The notes below the pieces were generated by a model. It ran no database searches, had not been told where the DNA came from, and was given only the letters and a program-made list of their open reading frames with translations. A stretch of 5,908 bases of DNA from Actinomycetota bacterium (GTDB taxonomy: Bacteria > Actinomycetota > Actinomycetes > Streptosporangiales > Streptosporangiaceae): contig PLIQ01000126.1 in assembly GCA_003140115.1 (NCBI GenBank), positions 1,561 to 7,468 on the forward strand, read 5' to 3'. Below are positions 1 through 5,127 of this stretch, piece after piece. Positions within the stretch are counted from its first letter, which is position 1, and every line of letters starts with the position of its first letter. The translations under genes and the position numbers were made by a program.

Positions 1-402
1 CCGCCCCGCCTGGATGAGGACTACCTGACCATTTCCACCATCCATGCCGCCAAAGGCCTGGAATGGCGCATCGTGCACGTGCCCCACCTGGTCGACGGCG
101 CGCTGCCGAGCGACATGGCCCTAGGTGACCCGGACGGCCTGGCCGAGGAGCACCGCCTGTTCTACGTCGCCCTCACCCGGGCCCGGGACCACCTGTACCT
201 GTACGCGCCGCTGCGGCTGCACCTTCACCGCCGCGGCCGGGACGACCGGCACGGCTTCGGCCAGCTCACCCGGTTCCTGGACCGTGATGCCCTGGCCGCC
301 TGCGACAACGCCACGGTCGCCGCGCCCACGGCGGTGCTGCCCGCCCTCGGCCCGATCAGCGTTCAGGTGGACACCGCGCTCGGCTCCCTGTGGGACCGCT
401 GA
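1..402 (+). CDS. C-terminal part of an SF1 (UvrD/Rep/PcrA-like) DNA helicase, 5' end outside window
   Basis: The first 133 codons are open from base 1 and end at TGA 400-402; the start lies to the left of the window. The fragment carries the two last motifs of superfamily 1A helicases. Motif V is seen as TIHAAKGLEW (fragment residues 13-22). Motif VI is EEHRLFYVALTRAR (49-62), with the arginine of ALTR (R60) in the position that contacts ATP gamma-phosphate. Both belong to domain 2A of 3'-5' ATP-dependent DNA helicases acting in repair or recombination. After motif VI there is a histidine/arginine-rich stretch and about 55 residues without a recognised domain. The tail is short, with no PcrA-type Tudor domain and no RecB-like nuclease motif. 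The ATGs at 73 and 115 are internal: motif V starts before them, so the frame clearly runs in from upstream. The family call is secure; the exact subfamily (UvrD, PcrA, UvrD2, AdnA/B-like) cannot be decided from the tail. Confidence 0.93.
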   Translation, partial: PPRLDEDYLTISTIHAAKGLEWRIVHVPHLVDGALPSDMALGDPDGLAEEHRLFYVALTRARDHLYLYAPLRLHLHRRGRDDRHGFGQLTRFLDRDALAACDNATVAAPTAVLPALGPISVQVDTALGSLWDR

Positions 403-405
403 GAC

Positions 406-504
406 GCGACACGGCGCGACACGGGCGGCCGGCTGACGGATCTTCCGTGCCATTGGTATTTGATATACCATCCAGCCATCGACGGGCCTGACGGGCGCGA
501 CGGG
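406..504. repeat. Short GC-rich direct repeats between helicase and SDR genes
   Basis: Two small tandem patterns lie in the gap after the helicase gene. GCGACACGG occurs twice with a 10-base period (406-414 and 416-424). GACGGG occurs three times with a 9-base period (481-486, 490-495, 499-504). They flank the operator-like palindrome at 454-470. A perfect 5-base-pair hairpin, ACGGA-tct-TCCGT (436-448), sits between them; it has no T-run, so it is a poor candidate for an intrinsic terminator of the helicase gene. The repeats are short enough to have arisen by slippage and no function is claimed. Nothing else coding is seen in 403-557. Confidence 0.5.
454..470. promoter_or_regulatory. Operator-like palindrome upstream of the SDR-permease operon
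   Basis: TGGTAT-ttgat-ATACCA is a perfect 6-base inverted repeat around a 5-base centre, and it stands out as AT-rich inside very GC-rich DNA. It lies 87 bases before the GTG start of the SDR gene. Half-sites of the GGTAT/ATACC type are common for GntR/FadR-type repressors, but other families also use similar dyads, so the regulator is not named. A possible -10 element, TACCAT (466-471), overlaps the right half-site. The matching -35 region (around 443-448, TTCCGT) is weak. If that promoter is real, a protein bound to the dyad would block it. The regulator gene is not in the window. Confidence 0.55.
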
Positions 505-557
505 ACCGGGAACAGCCGGGCCGGGCATCGTGCTGTAGCGAGGCGAAAGGGTGTGCG

Positions 558-1355
558 GTGGATCTGCGGCTAGAGGGAAAAGTGGCCTTCGTGACCGGCG
601 CCAGCAAGGGCATCGGGCGGAGCGTGGCCGAGCACTTGGCCCAGGAGGGCTGCGACGTGGTCATAACGGCCCGCACCGCGGGCCCACTGGAAGCCGCCGC
701 GGGCAAGATCGCCGCCGAGACCGGCCGCGTGGTGCTGCCGCTGGCCGGAGATATGAGCGTGAGCGCCGACATCCAGCGCTGCGTCGACGCCGCCTTGGAA
801 CGGTTCGGCGCCATCGACATCCTGGTCACCTGCGCGGGCAGCTCCCCCGGCGGCCTGCTCGAGGACCTGACCGAAGAGCAGTGGATGTCCAGCCTGAACC
901 TGAAGTTCATGGGCTATGTGCGGTCCGTCCGCGCGATCATCCCGTACATGCGGCAGCGCGGCACGGGCGCGATCGTGCTCGTGGTCGGCAACGACGGGCT
1001 CAAGCCCAGCTACTGGGAGATGACGGCCGGGGTGGCCAACGCTGCGGACATCAACTTCGCGTCCTCCGTGGCCGAGCAGTACGGGCGGTACGGGGTGCGG
1101 ATCAACACCGTGAACCCCGGCCCGGTCAACACCGACCGATGGGACACGCTGGAAAAGGCCTTCGCCCGGGACAAGGGCGTCACCCAGGAACGCGCGCACG
1201 AACTGGCCGAGCAGTCCATCCCGTTCGGGCGGATCTGTGAACCGGACGAGGTCGCAGCGCTGGTGACGTTCCTGGCCTCGCCGCGGGCCAGCTTCATCAA
1301 CGGCGCCCACATCCCCGTCGACGGGGCGCAGCGCAAAGCCATCATGGACCACTGA
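558..1355 (+). CDS. Short-chain dehydrogenase/reductase (SDR) family protein with atypical active site
   Basis: This 265-residue protein has the length and fold signature of a classical SDR. The dinucleotide-binding glycine motif TGASKGIG is at residues 13-20. An arginine after beta-2 (TART, R39) suggests NADP(H) over NAD(H). The acidic residue of the beta-3 turn is D65 (AGDMS), the CAG motif (usual NNAG) is 92-94, helix asparagine N114 is present, and NPGPVNT is at 186-192. The end, INGAHIPVDGAQ, is the usual SDR C-terminus. The oddity is the active site. Where the family has Ser...Tyr-x-x-x-Lys, alignment through the following helix (SSVAEQYGRYGVRIN) gives Gly144, Ala157 and Asn161. It may therefore be a non-canonical reductase, use other residues, or have lost oxidoreductase activity. 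The GTG start at 558 is preceded by AAAGGG (546-551) with 6-base spacing; no better in-frame start lies upstream. The gene is probably cotranscribed with the permease 40 bases downstream. The substrate is unknown. Confidence 0.9.
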   Translation: MDLRLEGKVAFVTGASKGIGRSVAEHLAQEGCDVVITARTAGPLEAAAGKIAAETGRVVLPLAGDMSVSADIQRCVDAALERFGAIDILVTCAGSSPGGLLEDLTEEQWMSSLNLKFMGYVRSVRAIIPYMRQRGTGAIVLVVGNDGLKPSYWEMTAGVANAADINFASSVAEQYGRYGVRINTVNPGPVNTDRWDTLEKAFARDKGVTQERAHELAEQSIPFGRICEPDEVAALVTFLASPRASFINGAHIPVDGAQRKAIMDH

Positions 1356-1363
1356 AGGAGCCC

Positions 1364-1391
1364 AGTAAGGAAAGCACAGTAAGGGAAGCAC
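1364..1391 (+). repeat. Tandem 14-base duplication carrying the permease ribosome-binding site
   Basis: AGTAAGGAAAGCAC (1364-1377) is followed directly by AGTAAGGGAAGCAC (1378-1391), identical but for one base. Each copy carries a purine-rich Shine-Dalgarno-like core. The second, AAGGGA (1381-1386), has a 9-base spacing to the ATG at 1396 and is the likely working site; the first lies 14 bases further away. Another AAGGAG (1355-1360) overlaps the SDR stop. The region is thus three purine-rich sites in 40 bases, which should favour reinitiation or efficient loading after SDR translation ends. Confidence 0.8.
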
Positions 1392-1395
1392 TGCC

Positions 1396-2874
1396 ATGAC
1401 TGACGCAACCGGCGCCGCGGAGGTGCGGCCGCTCCAGATCGAGACGAACGGCATCAACGTCATCGCCGAGAGCCAGCGCAAGGGGCATCCGCGCGACCTG
1501 TTCTGGCCCTGGTTTGCCGCGAACATCTCCGTCCTCGGCCTCAGCTACGGCTCGTTCGAGCTGGGCTTCGGCATCTCCTTCTGGCAGGCCCTGATCGTGG
1601 GCGTGGCCGGGATCGTGCTGTCCTTCCTGGCCTGCGGGTTCATCGCCGTGGCGGGCAAGCGCGGCTCGGCCCCGACGATGGTGCTGAGCCGGGCCGCGTT
1701 CGGGGTCAACGGCAACAAACTGCCCACGGTGATCTCCTGGCTGTTGACCGTGGGCTGGGAGACGGTGCTGGTCATCCTGGCCACGCTGGCTACCGCGACC
1801 GTGTTCCACCGGCTGGGGGTGGGTGGCGGCAACGGCACCAAGGTGATCGCGCTGATCCTGGTGGTCGCGCTGACCATCTTCGGCGGCGTGATGGGCTTCG
1901 ACCTGATTATGCGGCTGCAGACCTGGATCACGATCGTGACCGGCGTGTTCACGGTGGTGTTCATCGCCCTGGTAGCGGACAAGATCCACTGGCACACCGT
2001 GTCGGCCATCCACAGCGGGTCGACGCAGGACCTGATCGGGGCGCTGGTGTTCACCATGACCGGGTTCGGGCTCGGCTGGGTGAACTGTGCCGCGGACTAC
2101 TCGCGGTACCTGCCGCGGCGGTCCTCCGGCGGGGGCGTCATCGGCTGGACCACCTTCGCCTCCTCGATCGCGCCCATCTTCCTGCTGGTGTTCGGCCTGC
2201 TGCTGGCCGGCTCGTCCAGCGGCCTGAGCAAGGCGATTGGCGCCGACCCGATCGGGGCGCTGACCACGTTGCTGCCGACCTGGTTCCTGGTGCCGTTCGC
2301 GATCGTCGCCGTGCTCGGGCTCATCGGCGGCTCGGTGCTCGACATCTATTCTTCCGGACTGGCGCTGCTCACCCTCGGCGTCCAGATACCCCGGTACGCG
2401 GCGGCCCTGATCGACGGCACGGTGATGACGCTGGGCACCATCTACGTGGTCTTCGTGGCGCACACCTTCATCGGCCAGTTCGAGGGTTTCCTGATCACGC
2501 TCGGCGTGCCGATCGCGGCCTGGTGCGGGATCATGCTGGCCGACATCGCGCTTCGACGGCGCGACTACGCCGAGCCCGAACTGTTCACCACGGCCGGCCG
2601 GTACGGCGACATCCGGTGGGCTCCCGTCGCGGCCGTGGTGGTCGCCACGGGGATCGGCTGGGGCCTGGTGACCAACACCTCGGCGCGCTGGCTGACCTGG
2701 CAGGGCTACCTGCTCGGCCCGTTCGGCCTGGGCGGCAAGACCGGAGCGTGGGCCTACGCTAACCTCGGCGTGCTGGTGGCGCTGGCCTTCGGTTTCGTCG
2801 CCCACCTGGTGTTCGGCTGGGCGCAGGTGCGGGCCGAGGAGGCGGGACCGCTGCCAACCCCCGCGACCGCCTGA
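1396..2874 (+). CDS. NCS1-family permease (purine-cytosine permease type)
   Basis: This 492-residue polytopic membrane protein has the length of nucleobase:cation symporter-1 carriers, which import nucleobases, hydantoins or vitamin-like heterocycles with H+ or Na+. The cytoplasmic N-terminus ends in IETNGINVIAESQRKG, typical of the cytosine/purine permease branch. It is followed by about twelve hydrophobic segments, roughly at 37-58, 64-86, 112-137, 149-167, 176-194, 213-231, 250-271, 296-316, 318-332, 340-358, 364-384 and 410-425, with another near 455-475. Family landmarks are the AADYSRYLP loop (232-240), the DIYSSGLALLTLG helix (316-328) and WCGIMLADIALRRRDY (376-391) near the C-terminal third. 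The ATG at 1396 is chosen because of AAGGGA nine bases upstream. It follows the SDR gene by 40 bases in the same direction, so the two probably form one operon, with the SDR or its ligand linked to the imported compound. Family membership is firm; the substrate is an open question, since NCS1 specificity depends on few residues. Confidence 0.92.
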   Translation: MTDATGAAEVRPLQIETNGINVIAESQRKGHPRDLFWPWFAANISVLGLSYGSFELGFGISFWQALIVGVAGIVLSFLACGFIAVAGKRGSAPTMVLSRAAFGVNGNKLPTVISWLLTVGWETVLVILATLATATVFHRLGVGGGNGTKVIALILVVALTIFGGVMGFDLIMRLQTWITIVTGVFTVVFIALVADKIHWHTVSAIHSGSTQDLIGALVFTMTGFGLGWVNCAADYSRYLPRRSSGGGVIGWTTFASSIAPIFLLVFGLLLAGSSSGLSKAIGADPIGALTTLLPTWFLVPFAIVAVLGLIGGSVLDIYSSGLALLTLGVQIPRYAAALIDGTVMTLGTIYVVFVAHTFIGQFEGFLITLGVPIAAWCGIMLADIALRRRDYAEPELFTTAGRYGDIRWAPVAAVVVATGIGWGLVTNTSARWLTWQGYLLGPFGLGGKTGAWAYANLGVLVALAFGFVAHLVFGWAQVRAEEAGPLPTPATA

Positions 2875-2906
2875 GCGTGAGAGCCGCAGTCAACGAACCG
2901 GTAAGG

Positions 2907-2937
2907 ATACCCGCCTAGCTCTTCATTTGCCGGGTAT
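2907..2937. promoter_or_regulatory. Inverted repeat between permease and membrane-protein genes
   Basis: ATACCCG (2907-2913) and CGGGTAT (2931-2937) form a perfect 7-base inverted repeat with a 17-base spacer in the 83-base gap after the permease stop. A smaller dyad, GGTA-agga-TACC (2900-2911), overlaps its left arm. As RNA it would be a hairpin with a large loop and no following T-run, so a terminator is doubtful. As DNA it could be an operator for the gene starting at 2958, since the right arm lies about 20 bases before that start. The GGTAT-type half-sites echo the dyad at 454-470, though spacing and orientation differ. Confidence 0.35.
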
Positions 2938-2957
2938 ATGCCGTTTACTCTGGCCAT

Positions 2958-3788
2958 ATGGAGACGCTGGCGACCGGCCCTCGCGGCAGGGGCCGGTACG
3001 ATTCCCGCAGCTCCCCGAGCCCGCGGGCGGGTCACAGCACGGCCACACGGCGGCGCAGGCGCCGCCGACGGTGGCGGCAGGCGATGCTGTGGCTGCTGAC
3101 GGTCGTCACGACCGGGGTTCTGGTCCTCATCGCCGGGTTCGTCAAGGAGATCTCCAAGGTGCCAACGGTGGCCCGGCCTGCCGCGCTGACCGCGACCGCG
3201 CATCCCACGCGGCACGGGACCGCCTCCGCGTCCCCGGTTGCCGCCACCCAGGTCCGGGAGGTCGCCGACCGTTCTTCGGGGCTGTCCTACTGGCTCCTTT
3301 CCTCCCCCTGGCGGGGAGGCTGCCCGGGCACGCTGGCAACTCCGGTGTTCAGCTGGACGGCGGGCGAGCACGCCGTGGCCGGGCGCGTCAACATCGGCGG
3401 AACGGTAATCGACTGGCACGGGAACGCCTGCTCGGGCCTGCTCGGCCGGCAGTTCGCCTACTCCGGTCCCGCCGACCTGGAACCGGTCACGATGGGCGTG
3501 ACCGATGCGGTCGAGCCCGCCTACTACTCCGGGCTGCAGCACCACCGCTCGATCGAGCATAGCTCCGCGATGCGGGTCAGCGGGCATCGGGCCTGGGTGG
3601 TCACGTTCCTCATGACCTATCCGGACGCCAGGGGCGAAGGCCTGGCCTGGACCAGTGAGGCCGCCGCCGTGGTGGTCGTGGACCGCGGCGCGGGCCAGTC
3701 CCCCGCGGTGTTCTACACCTCCGTCCCCAGCAACCTGGGCACCTCGGATGTCGCCGCCCTGGTCAGCTCGCTCCGGCTCGATCGCTGA
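2958..3788 (+). CDS. Uncharacterised single-pass membrane protein with arginine-rich N-terminus
   Basis: I do not recognise a named family for this 276-residue protein. Residues 1-41 are hydrophilic and very basic, with eight consecutive arginines at 31-38. A single hydrophobic segment follows at about 43-62 (starting MLWLLTVVTTG). By the positive-inside rule the N-terminus is cytoplasmic and residues 63-276 lie outside. A Thr/Ala/Pro-rich linker (65-97) leads to an outer domain (about 98-276) rich in Trp, Gly and beta-prone stretches. Two cysteines there (C122 in GGCPG and C158 in NACSG) could form a disulphide. There is no lipobox, protease or enzyme motif. The ATG at 2958 is the only start codon between the in-frame TAG at 2916 and the conserved region, yet no Shine-Dalgarno sequence precedes it. 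A leaderless or very short-leader transcript is possible, with TATATG (2935-2940) or TTTACT (2944-2949) as a weak -10. The gene converges on the antitoxin-like gene with a 20-base gap. Confidence 0.82.
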   Translation: METLATGPRGRGRYDSRSSPSPRAGHSTATRRRRRRRRWRQAMLWLLTVVTTGVLVLIAGFVKEISKVPTVARPAALTATAHPTRHGTASASPVAATQVREVADRSSGLSYWLLSSPWRGGCPGTLATPVFSWTAGEHAVAGRVNIGGTVIDWHGNACSGLLGRQFAYSGPADLEPVTMGVTDAVEPAYYSGLQHHRSIEHSSAMRVSGHRAWVVTFLMTYPDARGEGLAWTSEAAAVVVVDRGAGQSPAVFYTSVPSNLGTSDVAALVSSLRLDR

Positions 3789-3790
3789 TC

Positions 3791-3808
3791 GCTACGTGAC
3801 CGAGTAGC
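3791..3808. terminator. Small stem-loop in the convergent gap (possible bidirectional terminator)
   Basis: GCTAC-gtgaccga-GTAGC makes a perfect 5-base-pair stem with an 8-base loop and fills nearly all of the 20 bases between the stop codons of the two convergent genes (3788 and 3809). A competing pairing, GTGA (3796-3799) with TCAC (3809-3812), overlaps it. There is no T-run on either strand, so intrinsic termination is only a weak suggestion based on position. Confidence 0.3.
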
Positions 3809-4054
3809 TCACCGAGCGGCCAGCCCGAAGCGGCGGCGTACCTCCGCCTGCGGAACAGTGACAACCGTGCCGCCCGCCTGGTTCTCTCGATATTCGGTCA
3901 GGGCAGCAGCCTCCTCCACGTCGGCCTGCTCGATAAGCCGCGCGCGCAGGGCGTCGTGGCGCAACTGCCTGTACTCATCGAGCGGTACCACTACTGCCGT
4001 CTCATCCCCAAGATGGATGACCTCGTGAGGATCATCGGCGGGAAGCTCGGTCAT
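3809..4054 (-). CDS. Phd/YefM-like antitoxin-type small protein, no toxin partner in view
   Basis: This 81-residue acidic protein contains ETAVVVPLDEYRQLR (residues 18-32), which matches the strand-turn-helix core of prevent-host-death (Phd/YefM) antitoxins: a 'not-to-be-touched, value is VVV, then xxEYxxL' pattern. A charged helical middle follows (35-58) and then a C-terminal piece, VVTVPQAEVRRRFGL (64-78). In the family, the N-terminal part dimerises and binds the operator and the C-terminal part wraps the toxin. Here the N-terminal part before the core is short. No toxin gene (Doc, YoeB, VapC or RelE type) flanks it: downstream is the convergent membrane-protein gene and upstream the beta-repeat gene. 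It may be an orphan antitoxin, a remnant, or a protein using the fold for another role. The ATG at 4054 has no Shine-Dalgarno sequence but sits 6 bases after a -10-like TACGAT, consistent with leaderless translation. The coding call is good; the family call is moderate. Confidence 0.72.
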   Translation of the reverse strand: MTELPADDPHEVIHLGDETAVVVPLDEYRQLRHDALRARLIEQADVEEAAALTEYRENQAGGTVVTVPQAEVRRRFGLAAR

Positions 4055-4060
4055 GGAACC

Positions 4061-4092
4061 ATCGTAAAGCGGTCTGCGGGTTCGCCATCATA
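4061..4092 (-). promoter_or_regulatory. Candidate promoter(s) for the antitoxin-like gene
   Basis: Reading the minus strand, TACGAT (4066-4061) is followed by six bases and then the ATG at 4054, so a transcript starting at the usual distance would begin at the A of ATG and be leaderless. A closer consensus match, TATGAT (4092-4087), lies further upstream and would give a leader of roughly 25 bases. Clear -35 boxes are not seen for either. Both lie in the 45-base gap after the beta-repeat gene, suggesting that the small gene can be expressed apart from the operon before it. Confidence 0.4.
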
Positions 4093-4099
4093 CCGACAC

Positions 4100-4113
4100 T
4101 CAGCCTTGGCTGA
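4100..4113 (-). terminator. 14-base palindrome over the stop codon of the beta-repeat gene
   Basis: On the minus strand TCAGCC-AA-GGCTGA is a perfect 6-base dyad whose last three bases are the TGA stop (4102-4100). As RNA it can form a 5-base-pair stem with a 4-base loop. It is placed where an end-of-transcript hairpin would be, but there is no T-run after it, so it may be weak or serve only as 3'-end protection. Chance cannot be excluded at this length. Confidence 0.3.
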
Positions 4114-5113
4114 CGGTGACGTCGCCGCCGCCGCTGTCGATGGTGATCACGTGGTGGGAGGTCGCGCTGAACAGCGACGACGGATAGTTGATGCTGCCGC
4201 CCGCGCTGTCGGGAGTGGTGAGGTTATAGGTGGTGTCACCCGGCGGGAGGATCACGGTGACGTTGCCCCCTTCCGCGCTGATCTGCAGGTTCTGCGGGAC
4301 CTGGGTGAACGTCATGGTCACGTCGCCGCCGGCGGAGTCCAGGCTGACCACCCCCGAGGCCACGCCGCTCGCGTCGACGTTGCCACCCTCGGTGGCGAGC
4401 TGGAGGCTGCCGGCGAGGCCGGTACCGGTCAGGTCGCCCCCGCCGGTATCGATCCGGATGGTACTGGTGCTGTTGAGGTTGCCGACCTCGACGTTGCCGC
4501 CTTCGGCGCCGATCTGGATGGCGCCGGTGAGCCCGGTGCCGGTCAGGTCGCCGCCGCCGGTGTCCAGCTGCAGGTTACCGGTCAGATCGCTGGCGGTCAC
4601 GTTGCCGCCTTCGGCCCACAGCGTCATGCCGCTGGAGAAGCCGGACGCTGCGATGTCACCGCCATTGGTCCACAACGTGACCGCGGTCCGCGCCGGGACG
4701 TCGAGGCCGGCGTTCACGTCGCAGTTGGTACTGACGATGGCATCGCAGTTGACCCCGATGTTGGCGCCGAGGGCCGTGGCGTCGTCGGTGACGTCCGGAC
4801 GCACGAGGCCGTACTGGACAATTCCGGTCAGCCGCGCGCCGCCGCCCGAGCCCTGACGCAGCGTGACGTCGCCCGCGTTGATGCTCACCGCTACCCGACC
4901 GTCTTGCACGGGGACGACGAAACTGAACGGGTAGCTCCCCCGGGCGACCGTGGCGACGAGGTTGAAGCCGGTCCAGCCGATCAGCGCCAGGGCCACCGGC
5001 ACGCCGATCGCGAGGACCGCCCAGCGGCCGGGGGTCATGCGCAGGGCCCCGGGCGCGCCCGGGGCGCCGACCGGCGGTACCGGGGACCGCCCGGTCGTAG
5101 ACATGAACGTCAT
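4100..5113 (-). CDS. Membrane-anchored DUF4097-like beta-repeat protein
   Basis: This protein of about 337 residues has a Pro/Gly-rich cytoplasmic start, one hydrophobic segment at about 31-57 (WAVLAIGVPVALALIGWTG) and a long outer part. The outer part is built from strands marked by GG(D/N)(V/L/I). Ten such motifs recur every 18-20 residues from about residue 150 to the end, as in DUF4097 'putative adhesin' domains and other beta-solenoid-like sheets; envelope-stress operons often carry such proteins. Two cysteines (NCD at 122-124 and 130-132) lie between the membrane segment and the repeats and may pair. Start choice: the ATG at 5113 is preceded by CGGGG with 8-base spacing. A TTG at 5131 would add six residues and overlap the response-regulator stop as TTGA; an ATG at 5104 is also possible. 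The gene directly follows the two-component genes and is probably coupled to them, as a target or as part of the sensing complex. The molecular function is unknown. Confidence 0.87.
   Translation of the reverse strand: MTFMSTTGRSPVPPVGAPGAPGALRMTPGRWAVLAIGVPVALALIGWTGFNLVATVARGSYPFSFVVPVQDGRVAVSINAGDVTLRQGSGGGARLTGIVQYGLVRPDVTDDATALGANIGVNCDAIVSTNCDVNAGLDVPARTAVTLWTNGGDIAASGFSSGMTLWAEGGNVTASDLTGNLQLDTGGGDLTGTGLTGAIQIGAEGGNVEVGNLNSTSTIRIDTGGGDLTGTGLAGSLQLATEGGNVDASGVASGVVSLDSAGGDVTMTFTQVPQNLQISAEGGNVTVILPPGDTTYNLTTPDSAGGSINYPSSLFSATSHHVITIDSGGGDVTVSQG
4409..4564 (-). repeat. Two 42-base direct repeats inside the beta-repeat gene
   Basis: Bases 4409-4450 and 4523-4564 are nearly identical (about five differences in 42) and 114 bases, exactly 38 codons, apart. 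They encode the two TGGGDLTGTGL units. The differences fall mostly at third codon positions, so the protein repeat is kept while the DNA drifts. This indicates duplication of a two-rung block within the gene. Confidence 0.75.
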
Positions 5114-5127
5114 CGTGGTAACCCCGT

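Noticed and set aside
570..1526. 318-codon open frame on the minus strand
   Set aside because: Antisense to the SDR gene and the permease start; no motif and biased composition. The SDR motifs on the + strand explain the region.
1342..2805. 487-codon open frame on the minus strand
   Set aside because: It is antisense to the permease. The translation is His/Arg/Gln/Asp-rich low complexity with no domain, as expected for the shadow of a high-GC gene; the + strand gives a clear 12-TM family protein.
2875..2957. Riboswitch or small RNA in the gap after the permease
   Set aside because: The 83 bases hold only the 7-base inverted repeat; no conserved riboswitch core is recognisable and the gap follows, not precedes, the transporter.
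2954..2961. 8-base palindrome CCATATGG over the start codon of the membrane-protein gene
   Set aside because: Too short to separate from chance and with no second copy nearby.
2754..3587. 277-codon open frame on the minus strand
   Set aside because: Runs across the permease end, an intergenic gap and the membrane-protein gene; Arg/Pro/Gly-rich without a domain.
4100..4664. GC-rich regular repeats considered as a CRISPR array
   Set aside because: The repeats are imperfect, in frame at 54-60 base spacing, and encode the GG-motif rungs of a protein; there are no unique spacers between identical repeats.
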